From Bog-532 sp963742875 (GTDB taxonomy: Bacteria > Actinomycetota > Actinomycetes > Streptosporangiales > Streptosporangiaceae), in the NCBI GenBank assembly GCA_963742875.1, contig CAVUNO010000012.1, positions 62,001 through 126,000 on the forward strand: a DNA stretch of 64,000 nucleotides. The letters run 5' to 3'. Position numbers and translations under genes: made by a program. Under the pieces are notes generated by a model that saw only the letters and a list, made by a program, of their open reading frames with translations, did not search any database and was not told the origin of the DNA. Positions 34,894 through 43,904 of this stretch are shown here, piece after piece. Position 1 is the stretch's first letter. Each line of letters starts with the position of its first letter.

Positions 34894-36216
34894 TCAGGTG
34901 GTCTGGGTGTTTGCTAGTTCGCTGGGGCCGGGGTCAGCGCCGGGGAGGCGTGCGAGGGTGACTTCGAAGCCGAGGGCGCCGAGCTTGCCGACGTGGTGGG
35001 CGATCTGCCGGCGGGTGCTGGCCTGGTGCTCGTAGTAGTCCGGGCCGAGATCCTGATACCGCATGCCGGGGCTGGACAGCAGCTTGTGATAGACCTTCAG
35101 CTGGGTATTGCCCACGGCGACCAGCGCTTTGGCCTTGCCGCGGCGGCGGGACAGCCGCCGGTAGCGGGCGCCCTCGCGGGTCTGGGTCTTGCCGGCCGCG
35201 ACGGCGGTCTCGCCGAGCAGGCCGCCGAGGTACCGGTTGCCCTTCTTGGACTTGGCTTTCCCCTTGCGCTTGCCGGAGGAGTTGTCCAGCGGGGTCCGCC
35301 CGGCCCAGGAGGCCAGGTGCGCGCCGGTCCGGAACCTGCTCATGTCGGTGCCCGTCTCAGCGAGGGCGTCCTCGGCGGCGCGGCGCCCCCAGCCGGGCAT
35401 CGATTCTGCCTGCTGCAGCTGTTCCTCATAGGGTGCCAGCAGCCGCTCGATCACCTCGGTCAGCCGGGTGATCTCGGTGTTGATCTGGTCGATGCGGGCC
35501 AGCATCGTGGCCAGCAGGGCGGCGTGCCCGGCGGTGAAGAACTCCGCGCCTTCGAGGGCTTCTTCCAGCTCGCTGATCTTGCGGCGGGCCCGGGCGCGGG
35601 CCAGCTGGGCCAGCACCTTCGGGCTGCGTTCCCCGGCGATGAGGTGGTCCATGACGTCCCGGCCGGTCACCCCGTGCAGGTCGGTGACCACCGATGACAG
35701 TTTGACCGCCGCTGATTCGAGCAGCTTTTCCGCGCGCTGTTTCTCCCGGGTGCGCTCGCCGGTCAGGTCGCGGCGGTAGCGGGTGTGCAGCCGGATGATC
35801 CGGAACTCCGGGGTGGCCACGAAGCAGGAGGTGACCGCGCCGCGCTCAAAGCACGCCGCCAGCCACCGCGAGTCACCCGGGTCGTGCTTGGGGCGGCCGG
35901 GCAGGTTCTTGACCTGCTTGGCATCGGCCAGCACGCACTCGAGCCCCTCGGCCTCCAGCCGGTAAAACGGCCCTTTCCAGTAGTCCCCGCTCGCCTCCAT
36001 CACCACCGCGGGCACCTGCCAGGACCGCAGCCAGTCCGCCAGCGCCAGCACTTCTTTCTTTGTGGTGCCGAAGCTGCGGGTCTCAGCCGCCCGCCGCGCC
36101 GGGTCCTTATCCGACGGCACCCGGATGGTGGCGGCCAGCCCGGCCTTGCCGATATCGATGCCGCACACCCGGTCCCGGTACAGCGGCTCGTCGGTTACCT
36201 CTTCCACGCGTCCCAC
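34894..36216 (-). CDS. IS110-family transposase (DEDD recombinase)
   Basis: 440 residues. The DEDD RuvC-like domain is visible: VCGIDIGKAGLAATIRVPSD (first Asp), PAVVMEASGDYWKGP (Glu) and GRPKHDPGDSRWLAACFERG (last two Asp). The C-terminal Tnp_20 domain contains the ESMPGWGRRAAEDALAETG stretch and HLASWAGRTPLDNSSGKRKG, with the catalytic Ser region. These enzymes act with a bridge RNA encoded beside them. Frame uninterrupted; probably functional. Confidence 0.93.
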   Translation of the reverse strand: MGRVEEVTDEPLYRDRVCGIDIGKAGLAATIRVPSDKDPARRAAETRSFGTTKKEVLALADWLRSWQVPAVVMEASGDYWKGPFYRLEAEGLECVLADAKQVKNLPGRPKHDPGDSRWLAACFERGAVTSCFVATPEFRIIRLHTRYRRDLTGERTREKQRAEKLLESAAVKLSSVVTDLHGVTGRDVMDHLIAGERSPKVLAQLARARARRKISELEEALEGAEFFTAGHAALLATMLARIDQINTEITRLTEVIERLLAPYEEQLQQAESMPGWGRRAAEDALAETGTDMSRFRTGAHLASWAGRTPLDNSSGKRKGKAKSKKGNRYLGGLLGETAVAAGKTQTREGARYRRLSRRRGKAKALVAVGNTQLKVYHKLLSSPGMRYQDLGPDYYEHQASTRRQIAHHVGKLGALGFEVTLARLPGADPGPSELANTQTT

Positions 36217-36434
36217 CTCTCCTGGACTGGGCTGTTAGCCTGCGAGGTGGTACCGCCCGGGGAACCGGGGGCGAGCGGAAGAAACTGACCCGCGTGCTCG
36301 AGCGCAACATTGAACGGCCCCTTGGGTGACCGGTTCCCGGCGTCAGGCTGACCCGCGGCCTCCACCGCACCAGAGGAAAAACGACGTCACGGGCGGTACC
36401 ACCCGCTATTTTCACGCCGGTACGGCGCCGCGCG
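36217..36434 (-). ncRNA. Candidate IS110 bridge RNA region (element 1)
   Basis: 218 bases between the IS end and the transposase start contain no gene. Members of the IS110 group encode their bridge RNA in this 5' non-coding end. Local hairpins are visible (for example GCGGTACCACCCGC near 36384). No structure was computed. Confidence 0.4.
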
Positions 36435-36562
36435 AGCGGTATCTGGGGCTGACCCGCAAATTCGGAGCGGAGTACCAGGATTACCGGCGCGCCGTGCGTG
36501 CCTGGATCCCCCGGCTCCATCCATGGACGCCCGGCGAGCCAGCAGGGCCGGCGAGAACGTAA
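36434..36562 (+). pseudogene. ICMT-like gene, 3' part (after IS110)
   Basis: GAG CGG TAT CTG begins ERYLGLTRKFGAEYQDYRRA, then VRAWIPRLHPWTPGEP, the normal C-terminus of isoprenylcysteine methyltransferase-like proteins. Joined to RLYE at 34798, it restores an unbroken ~182-residue protein. Confidence 0.85.
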
Positions 36563-36607
36563 TCAGGCCAAAAAGCGCTGAGAGATCACCAGCGGGAGAG
36601 GAGCCAC

Positions 36608-36673
36608 ATGGCCCGCATCAAACCAGTTTCGTCCGCCCAGGCCAGGCTGCAGGTGAAGACCAGAAAAGCATGA
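36608..36673 (+). CDS. Very short ORF with a good RBS
   Basis: MARIKPVSSAQARLQVKTRK plus one residue, 21 codons, preceded by GGGAGAGGAG. The opening resembles the start of carboxymuconolactone decarboxylase-family proteins, so it may be a truncated gene head rather than a true small protein. Confidence 0.3.
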   Translation: MARIKPVSSAQARLQVKTRKA

Positions 36674-36857
36674 TCGGCGCACGGCCACCCTTCCAGTTAC
36701 CGAGCCGAGCAACCAACCCGAATCGGCAGGGTTTCAGACGCTGGCAGCAGCACACACGCTCATCGACGTGCGTTCGCCAGACCTGCCGCCGCGCATATTT
36801 CAGCCTGTTGCATAAACGGCGCGAGGATCGACTCGACTGACGACGGTCACGAGAAAC

Positions 36858-36930
36858 TGCCCGGAGACGGCCAGATGACGGCCCGCTGGCGGACATGAGA
36901 ATTGCCCGGTGGCGGCCATCGGATCTGCCC
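36858..36930 (+). repeat. IS21 left-end transposase-binding boxes
   Basis: TGCCC at 36858, GGCCC at 36880, TGCCC at 36903 and TGCCC at 36926 (spacing 22, 23, 23), with partly conserved flanks (GGTGGCGG / CTGGCGG). They mirror the right end. Confidence 0.75.
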
Positions 36931-37030
36931 GACACGAACTGATCATTCCCGCCCGGTTCCCGGGTGGGGGTCCCCTTCCCGGTTTGGCTGGTCAGCGCCA
37001 ACTGATTCCAGCTTCCCGGGAAGGGGACGC

Positions 37031-37726
37031 GTGAAGAGTGCCGAGGAGATCATGAACATCCTGGAGGCGTACGACCTGACGGGGTCGTACCGAGACGCAG
37101 CCGAGCTTGCGGGCTGCTCGCATCACACGGTAGCTCGCTGGGTGCGGGCCAGGAACGCAGGGCACCTGGTGCCCGGGGCCGCGGCGCCCCGGGACTCGGT
37201 GGTGGCCGGCGTGTACCTGGAGAAGATCGAGGAGGTCGTCGAACGCAGCAAGGGCAAGATCCGCGCCGATAAGGTGCACCGGACGATCACCGCGATGGGG
37301 TATCGCGGGTCGGAGCGGACGACGCGGCGGGCGGTCGCGCGGGCGAAGGAGGCATGGTTCGCGGGGCGGCGCAGGGTGCACCGGCCGTGGATCGCTGAGC
37401 CGGGCATGTGGGCGCAGTACGACTTCGGCGACGGGCCATTGATCGGCGGGGCGGCCACGGTGCTGTTTTGCCTGTGGGTCGCCTGGTGCCGGTTCCGGGT
37501 TGTGATCCCGCTGCTGGACAAGACCCAGGCGTCGGTGTGGGCGGCGTGCGACGCGGCGTTCCGGAAGACCGGCGGGATCCCGACCTGCCTGCTGACCGAC
37601 AACGAGAAGACCGTGACCGTCGAGCACGTGGCCGGGATCCCGGTCCGCAACCCCGGGGCGGTGGAGTTCGGCCGGCATTACGGCCTGACCGTCGCGACCT
37701 GCGTGCCGTATGACCCGGCCTCCAAG
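37031..37726 (+). pseudogene. istA: IS21 IstA transposase, N-terminal part
   Basis: GTG 37031. The HTH is IMNILEAYDLTGSYRDAAEL, then AGCSHHTVARWVRAR. The rve core has MWAQYDFGDGPLIGG (first Asp) and PTCLLTDNEKTVTVEHVAG (second Asp). The frame breaks at CCAAG (37722-37726) exactly where the inner IS begins. The remainder, with the catalytic Glu, starts at 41864. Confidence 0.92.
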
Positions 37727-37737
37727 CTTGTTATTTA

Positions 37738-38115
37738 ACCCTTCTGCCTGCGGGTTTTCTTCGTGGGTTCGTCGCGTTTGACGGTCTTGCCCACGTCATG
37801 GCGGGTGGCCGGGCGGCGGTTCTTCGAGCCGGGTGGGCGTCCGGGGCCGGGTTTGCCGGGTTTCGGCGCGCCGGCCAGGCCGGGCAGCGCCTGGCGGATG
37901 CTGCGGAACCCGCGGCGGACCCGGGCGGGGGTCAGCCGGCCGGGCGGGCAGGGCCGCTGCCAGGGCAGCCGCAGGTCGGCGGCGAGGTGGCGGGCGAGGC
38001 GGAGCTGGGCGTAGCAGGCGATGATGAGCCAGGTCCACCGGTCAGCGGCGGCCGGGTCCCGCAGCCTGGGCCGGGTCCAGCCGAGGACCTGCTTGAAAAA
38101 CCTGAACATGTGTTC
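37738..38115 (-). pseudogene. NF041680-type transposase, C-terminal part
   Basis: HMFRFFKQVLGWTRPRLRDP, then WTWLIIACYAQLRLARHLAA and the Pro/Arg/Lys-rich tail match the end of this actinobacterial transposase family. It continues from FLRRFDIE at the other side of the inserted recombinase element. Confidence 0.75.
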
Positions 38116-38250
38116 AAGGAGCAAGCCAGATTGCACACATAGATGAGCCGGGGATTGGGAATTCCCCGGTTATTGGCGTTGAGGGCCTGCTGGCCTTGGT
38201 CACGGCTGTCCGGCGGTGGCGGGACGCGCAGGCAGGTGGGGGTGAGGGAG

Positions 38251-38493
38251 ATGGGCTCCGGTGTCAGCAGGGGCAGCCGTGTCCCCCAGTTAGCGGCCTC
38301 GATGGGCGGGGTCCCGCCCTGGGATGCGTTCCCGGAGGTGAACCGGGCGGTGGTGGGGCGCCTGCTGGGCCAGCTGGTCGAACGGATGATTCGCCCGGCG
38401 GTGAGCGGCCGGGGCGGGGGTGAGCGCGGTGAGTGTGGCGGTGAGGTTGCCGTGGGAGCGGTCGGAGGGCAAGATTCAGGCCTGGCATCGTGA
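38251..38493 (+). CDS. Small accessory ORF upstream of the serine recombinase
   Basis: 80 residues from ATG 38251. The core RVPQLAASMGGVPPWDAFPE, then VNRAVVGRLLGQLVERMIRP resembles small helical proteins often encoded just before recombinase genes of this type. It overlaps the recombinase start. Function unknown. Confidence 0.5.
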   Translation: MGSGVSRGSRVPQLAASMGGVPPWDAFPEVNRAVVGRLLGQLVERMIRPAVSGRGGGERGECGGEVAVGAVGGQDSGLAS

Positions 38494-40622
38494 TCGGCTG
38501 GCGGCCGTGTACGTCCGTCAGTCCACTGCGGCCCAGGTCGTTGACCATCAGGAGTCCACGCGGCTGCAGTATGGGCTGGTGGAGCGTGCGGTCGCGCTGG
38601 GCTGGGCGGCGGCGCGGGTCTTGGTGATCGACGAGGATCTGGGGCATTCCGCCTCGGGGGCAGATGCGCGGCCCGGGTTCCAGCGCCTGGTCTCCGAGGT
38701 CGGGCTAGATCACCTGGGCATCGTGCTGGGCGTCGAGATGTCCCGGCTGGCCCGGTCGGGCCGTGAGTGGCACCAGCTTCTTGAGTTGTGCGCGCTTTCC
38801 GGTGCGCTGCTGGGCGACATGGACGGTGTTTACGATCCGGCCGAGCACAATGACCGGATGCTGCTGGGGTTAAAGGGCACGATCAGCGAAGCTGAACTGC
38901 ACCTGATCAGGCAGCGGATGTGGTCCGGGCGGATCGGCAAGGCCCGGCGGGGTGAGCTGGCGGTTCCGCTGCCGATCGGGTTCGTGCGCCGATTGTCGGG
39001 CGAGGTGGTACTCGATCCCGATGAGCAGGTGCGCAGTGTGGTCCGCCTGGTCTTCGACCTGTTTGAACGGCTGGGCACGGTCAATGCGGTCTTGTGCTAT
39101 CTGGCGGATAATCACATTCAGCTCGGGGTGCGGCTGCGGGAGGGGCCCGAGCGCGGGGAGCTGGCCTGGCGCCGGCCCAGCCGGGCGGGAGTGCAGAACA
39201 TGCTGCGCAATCCGGCCTACGCGGGGATCTACGCCTATGGCCGCAGCGCGCTGGATCCGAGACGCTGGCAGGCTGGGCGGCCTTACACTGGCCGGGTTCG
39301 GGTCGGGCCCGGCCGGTGGCTGGTCTACCTGCCCGGGGTGCTGCCCTCCTACATCGGTGCCGAGCAGTATGAGCGGATCATGCGGCGGTTGGAAGCCAAC
39401 AGGTCCCGGTCGCAGAGCCAGGGCGTGGTGCGCGATGGCCCGGCGCTGCTGGCGGGGCTCGTGGTGTGCGGCCGCTGCGGCGCGAAGATGACGGTGCGCT
39501 ATCAGCGCGGCCGGGGCGGGACGCTGCGGCAGGCTACGTGTGCGCACGCGGCAAGAGCGATTACGGCGATGCGCAGTGCCAGCAGCTGGCGGGGACCTGC
39601 GTGGATGACGATGTCACCGCGCTGCTGCTGAAGGCGATGGAGCCGGCCGCGCTGGAGGTTTCCCTGGCCGCGGCCGGGCAGGTGGAGGAACAGCGGGCGC
39701 AGGTGGACCGGATCTGGCGGCAGCGACTGGAACGCGCTGAGTACGCCGCGGAGCGGGCCCGGCGCCAGTATCAGCTGGCCGAGCCGGAAAACCGGCTGGT
39801 GGTGCGGCAGCTGGAGAAGGACTGGGAGGCCGCCCTCGCCGAGCGCCAGCGGCTGAGCGAGGACTACGACCGGTTCACCGCCACCCGCCCCCGGGTGCTG
39901 ACCGCGGCCGAACGAGAGCAGATCCGTTTGCTGGCTGCCGATATCCCCGCGGTCTGGGACGCCCCCACCACAACCACCGCCGACCGCAAAAAACTGATCC
40001 GGCACCTAGTCGAGCAGGTCCGCATCGCGGTCGCCGGCATCAGCGAGAAGGTCGACGTGGACATCGCGTGGGTGGGCGGGCACCACACCCAGGGACAGGT
40101 CGTGCGGCCGGTGGCCACCCTGGCCCAGCTCAGCTACTACCCTCAGCTCCGGGAACGAGCCCGGGAACTGATCGGGGCAGGCCTGACCACGGCCCAGATC
40201 GCCGGCCAGCTCAACGCCGAAGGATTCCGTCCTCCCAAACGGACCGAGATCTTCACCCCGAACGCGGTCAGCGACCTGGTCCGCGCTCTGGGCATCACGC
40301 GCACTCGCATTCCCGCGCTCCGGTCCCGCCCGCCCCTGGCCGAGCACGAGTGGTGGCTGCGCGACCTCGCCGAGCACGTGGGAATGCCAGAAATCACTCT
40401 CGACGTGTGGGTGCGGCGTGGCTGGGAACTGGCTACCTGCACCCGCAGTCCGGGAACCGGGTCGTGCGCGCCGACCCGGCCGAAATCGAACGCCTCCGCG
40501 CGCTGCACCTGGTGCCGCGCGGACAGCACAACCGCCGCCGCTGGATGAAAGATCAGGCCGCCGGGATCAACATCGAATCCGACACGGAAGAAAACGACAA
40601 TGAAACAGCCCCGCAGGAATGA
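38420..40622 (+). pseudogene. Large serine recombinase, two frameshifts
   Basis: The N-terminal resolvase domain has AAVYVRQSTAAQVVDHQEST (catalytic Ser in RQS), VLVIDEDLGHSASGADARPG and EMSRLARSGREW. The Recombinase domain follows (RAGVQNMLRNPAYAGIYAYG) with the start of the zinc ribbon (LVVCGRCGAKMTVRYQ). A one-base loss near 39535 moves the rest (YVCARGKSDYGDAQCQQLAG, a coiled coil of about 100 residues, then DVDIAWVGGHHTQGQV) to another frame. A second shift near 40425 moves the tail (GYLHPQSGNRVVRADPAEIE) to a third. Inactive unless the indels are errors. Confidence 0.85.
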
Positions 40623-40645
40623 CAGCACTGTGGCTTGCTCGTCTC

Positions 40646-41743
40646 GATATCAAAGCGGCGGAGGAACGCCTGCCAGGCGCGGTTCACCGCGGCAGCGTCG
40701 GTGCCGGTGCGCGATGACCAGAGCCACAGCGGTTCGGGGCTGCGGTCGCCGGGCAGGTGATCGACGGCCAGCCGGATGAGGGTGCCCTCGACGACGGGCA
40801 GCTCGCCGTGGTGGTCTTCCCATCGGCGCGGCTGGCCAGCTGCTGGTGCAGCCGGTCCCAGGCCGCGGCCCGGGCGGTGCCGTACCGGGTGGCCTGGGTG
40901 ACGGTGGTCACCGCCGGGACGGGCCAGGTTCCCCGGTCAGCGCTGAGCTCGGCACCGTGCCGGAGCGGCAGGCCGTTTGGTGCCGGGCAGGCGCGGCGGG
41001 GCGGGAAAGTACATCACCCGGTCGCTGCGCAGCCGCCCGGTTACCTCCACGGGCAGGTGGCGCAGCAGCCAGGCCAGCCTGGTCAGGTCATAACCTGCGT
41101 CGAAGACGACCAGGATGTCCGGGTCGCCGTCGCGCCAGTGCCCGGCGGCGATGATCCGTTCCGCGACCTGGCGGATCTGCGCGGCGGTCACCGCGGTCGC
41201 GTCATCGGCCGGGCCGAGCCGGACCGCATCCAGCGGCAGCGTCCAGGAGGTGCGGCCCGGCTCCAGCGCCGCCACGAACGAGTACGGCCAGCCCGGGATC
41301 AGCTGCGCGTTGCCCTTGCCCCGCGCGTAACAGTGGCAGAACAGCCGGTCGGGGCAGGTCGCAGCGTCCGGCCGTAGCCAGTTGCTGACGTCGGCAGCCA
41401 GCCGGATCCGGCCGTCATCCCAGCGCGGCAGCGGAAGTGACGCCAGCGCCCGCCGCAGCCGCACGACCTGGACCCGCCCGGCATTGACCGCGTCATACAG
41501 CGCCCCGTGGCCGCGGCGGCACTCCGGCTCCAGCGACAGCTCCGCCAGCATGTGCACCCGCTCTGGCCGGCACAGCACCGCATCGCACGCCTCGAACAGC
41601 GCGTCCCGGCGCCTGGCCAGGCACCGGTACAGCTCGCCGCGGAACACCGCGAGCATCCCGATCGCCCGTTCCTCATCCGGCAAGTCCTGGACCGCATCCT
41701 GCGGCCAGGCCATACTGAACGCCACGGCCACCGCCTCCGCCAT
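40646..41743 (-). pseudogene. NF041680-type transposase, N-terminal part, frameshifted
   Basis: From the right: MLAVFRGELYRCLARRRDAL, FEACDAVLC, ELSLEPECRRGHGALYDAVN, then RLAADVSNWLRPDAATCPDR with an Asp of the DDE set, HCYARGKGNAQLIPGWPYSF, ILVVFDAGYDLTRLAWLLRH and GRLRSDRVMYFPAPPR. Two frame changes (near 40975 and 40820) then lead to TVTQATRYGTARAAAWDRLH and WQAFLRRFDIE at the recombinase element boundary. Confidence 0.8.
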
Positions 41744-41863
41744 CGGATTCCGTCAGACAGAACCGAACGGTGTCGCGGTGGCCGCCTGCTGTCACGGCGA
41801 CACGCCAGACAACACGGACAAAGCCAGTGAACAAGACCCTCAGAGGTTAAATAACAAGCCAAG

Positions 41864-42673
41864 GGCGGGTCGGAGTCGACGGTGAAGCTGGCCAAGGCCA
41901 ACCTGGTCCCGACGGAGGTGAACCTGCGGGCGGCCTACGGCAGTTTCGGCGAGCTGGAGGCCGCGTGCGCTGCGTTCTGCGAGGAGGTCAACGCGCGGCC
42001 GCACCGGATCACCCGCCGGGCGCCGGCGGAGATGCTCACCGAGGAGCGGGCCCGGCTGCACCCGGTGCCCGCGGCGCCGTTCACCGCGGCGCTGGGGGTG
42101 GCCCGCCGGGTGGACATGATGTCGCTGGTGACGTTCGAGGGCGGCCAGTACTCGGTGCCGCACCAGCTGGCCGGGCAGCCGGTCTATGTCCGCCGGCACG
42201 GCGAGCACGTCGTGATCAGCCACGCCGGCCCGGACGGGGCCGCCGAAGTGGCCCGGCACCTGCAGACGTCGCCGGGCAGCCCGCGGGTGGTGGATGCGCA
42301 CTACCCGCCCGCCCCGCCCGGGGCGCTGAACCGGGAGCCGAAAGCCCGCACCGGGGCCGAGGGCGAGTTCCTCGCGATCGGGTCCGGCGCCGGGCTGTGG
42401 CTGGCCGAGGCCGCCGCAGCCGGCACTGCCCGGATCCGGGCCAAGATGGGCCAGGCCGTCCAGCTCGCCGCCCTGCACGGGGCCGTGGCTGTGGACCGGG
42501 CACTCGGCCAGGCCGCCGCGGCCGGCCGGTTCGCCGACGGCGACCTGGCCTCCATCCTGGCCCACCAGGCAGCCGCCGCGCCCGGCGAGCCGTCCCGCGC
42601 CGGGGAAGACCGCACCCTCGCCCAGGGCACCGGCGGCTGGGCCCTCCGCGACGGGACGGAGGCAGGCCGGTGA
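41864..42673 (+). pseudogene. istA: IS21 IstA transposase, C-terminal part
   Basis: Starts GGSESTVKLAKANLVPTEVN, with the catalytic Glu of the DDE triad in the KGGSE context that begins at the target duplication. It then shows CEEVNARPHRITRRAPAEML and the C-terminal beta-barrel (VTFEGGQYSVPHQLAGQPVY). Stop at 42673 overlaps the next GTG (GTGA). Confidence 0.92.
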
Positions 42674-42921
42674 CGCTCCGCAAACCCGGCCAGGACGCCA
42701 TCTTGACCGCCGGCGACATCGCCTTCCTCCGCCAGGTGCTGGTCAGCTGCACGTTCGCGCTGGCCTGGGCCGGAGCCCACGCCGGCCCGGATTACCACCA
42801 GGCCCTCGGCGACATCACCGGAGCTGCCGGCCGCTCCCGCACCGCCGGATCGCTGTATTCCGACGTCTGCCTCGCGATCGACTACCTCGACTTCGCCGGG
42901 CCCGCCGGGAGCGCCCGGTGA
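42670..42921 (+). CDS. Small ORF between istA and istB
   Basis: 83 residues (LRKPGQDAILTAGDIAFLRQ, YHQALGDITGAAGRSRTAGS, LYSDVCLAIDYLDFAGPAGS). It overlaps both neighbours by 4 bases (GTGA), so the three genes are translated as one coupled unit. The classical IS21 has only istA/istB; the role of this middle protein is unknown. Confidence 0.7.
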   Translation: MTLRKPGQDAILTAGDIAFLRQVLVSCTFALAWAGAHAGPDYHQALGDITGAAGRSRTAGSLYSDVCLAIDYLDFAGPAGSAR

Positions 42922-43697
42922 CCGCCGCGGCACCGGCCCCGCCGCCGCTGGACGAGGGCCTGGAACGGCTGCTGCGCCGGATGCGGCTGCCGTACATGCG
43001 CCGCGCCGCCCCGGAGGTCATCGCCACCGCCAAGGCCCAGCGGTGGGACCCCGCCGAGGTGCTCCGGGCGCTGCTAGCAGAGGAAGTCGCCGGCCGGGAC
43101 CGGTCCTCGCTGGCCACCCGCCGCGCCCGGGCCGCGTTCCCCACCGGCAAGACGTTCGACGCCTGGGACCAAACGCTGTCGTCAGTACCCGCCCCCACCC
43201 AGGCGGCGCTGCGCACCCTGGAATGGGTCGGCCGACACGAGAACCTCGTCGTCTGCGGACCGTCCGGGACCGGCAAGACGTTCCTGCTCGAAGCCCTCGG
43301 GCAGGCCGCCGTCGAGGCCGGCAAGAACGTCGCCTGGTTCACCCTCGAACAGCTTGGCGCCCTGGTCCGCCGGCACCGCGCCGACGACTCGGTGACCAAG
43401 GCCATCACCCGCATCCTGCGCGCGGACCTGGCCGTGGTCGATGACATCGGGCTGCTTCCCGTCGGGCCTGATGCCGCCGAGGGACTCTACCGCTTGGTCG
43501 ATGCCGCATACGAGCGCCGCTCGGTTGCGGTCAGCTCCAACCTTCACCCGTCCGGATTCGACGAGCTGATGCCCAAGACATTGGCCACGGCCACGGTCGA
43601 TCGGCTGATGCATCACGCGCACGTCTGCCAGACCGCCGGCGAGAGCATCCGGCTCACCCAGGCCATCGCCGGGCAGGGGGTGGTCCCGCTGAGCTAG
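42918..43697 (+). CDS. istB: IS21 IstB ATPase
   Basis: 259 residues. A DnaA/DnaC-like AAA+ protein with Walker A VVCGPSGTGKTFLLEALG and Walker B ADLAVVDDIGLLP. Sensor-like SVAVSSNLHPSGFDELMPK and TATVDRLMHHAHVCQTAGE, the usual IstB C-terminal block, follow. The N-terminal helical part (RMRLPYMRRAAPEVIATAKA) is typical. It would stimulate IstA and control target selection. Intact, although its partner IstA is broken. Confidence 0.95.
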   Translation: MTAAAPAPPPLDEGLERLLRRMRLPYMRRAAPEVIATAKAQRWDPAEVLRALLAEEVAGRDRSSLATRRARAAFPTGKTFDAWDQTLSSVPAPTQAALRTLEWVGRHENLVVCGPSGTGKTFLLEALGQAAVEAGKNVAWFTLEQLGALVRRHRADDSVTKAITRILRADLAVVDDIGLLPVGPDAAEGLYRLVDAAYERRSVAVSSNLHPSGFDELMPKTLATATVDRLMHHAHVCQTAGESIRLTQAIAGQGVVPLS

Positions 43698-43703
43698 CCG
43701 ACT

Positions 43704-43777
43704 GGGCACGTCTGGTGGCCATCACTGGGCAGATCCGATGGCCACCAGCGGGCACTTCTCATGACCGCCACCGGGCA
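43704..43777 (+). repeat. IS21 right-end transposase-binding boxes, exact 23-bp period
   Basis: GGGCA (TGCCC inverted) at 43704, 43727, 43750 and 43773, each 23 bases apart, with partly conserved flanks (GGTGGCCATC / GCCACC). Confidence 0.85.
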
Positions 43778-43904
43778 GTTTCTAATGTCCCTTGACACTC
43801 GACCCCCATATGTGGGATTCCTGCTCCCAGGCAGCCCTAGATCTTCGGGTGCCAGAGCCCTGATCGGGGTTTGCGCGACGGGCTGATTTATGCAGACTCG
43901 CCGG

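Larger units (their letters stand above)
34798..36434 (-). mobile_element. IS110-family element 1, inserted in the ICMT-like gene
   Basis: The boundaries come from the interrupted gene: codons resume exactly at 36434. The left tip (CTATGCTGACCCGAAAAATGG) and right tip (TTTTCACGCCGGTACGGCG) resemble those of IS110 element 2 at 52208 and 53970. The transposase gene is intact and preceded by ~218 non-coding bases. There is no long inverted repeat, as expected for IS110. Confidence 0.82.
38116..40645 (+). mobile_element. Serine-recombinase element nested in the NF041680-type IS
   Basis: A 2.5-kb unit bounded by inverted GAGCAAGCCA (38119-38128) and TGGCTTGCTC (40631-40640), with a 2-bp TC core at 38114-38115 and 40644-40645. 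Excising one TC-to-TC interval rejoins the host transposase as FDIE-HMF. Dinucleotide cores are usual for large serine recombinases. It carries a small ORF and a recombinase gene. Confidence 0.75.
37727..41858 (-). mobile_element. DDE insertion sequence (NF041680-type) inside istA, itself interrupted
   Basis: Inverted tips CTTGTTATTTAACC (37727-37740) and GGTTAAATAACAAG (41845-41858) are flanked by the 5-bp target duplication CCAAG (37722-37726, 41859-41863). Removing it restores IstA in frame. Its own transposase gene (minus strand) is cut by the serine-recombinase element at 38116-40645. Confidence 0.88.
36838..43797 (+). mobile_element. IS21-family element carrying two nested insertions
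   Basis: The ends are TGACGACGGTCACGAGAAAC (left) and the inverted TGTCAAGGGACATTAGAAAC (right), flanked by a perfect 6-bp target duplication CTCGAC (36832-36837 and 43798-43803). Multiple TGCCC boxes spaced about 23 bases lie inside each end. It holds istA (split), a small middle ORF and istB. Without the 4.1-kb insertion the element would be about 2.8 kb. Confidence 0.92.
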
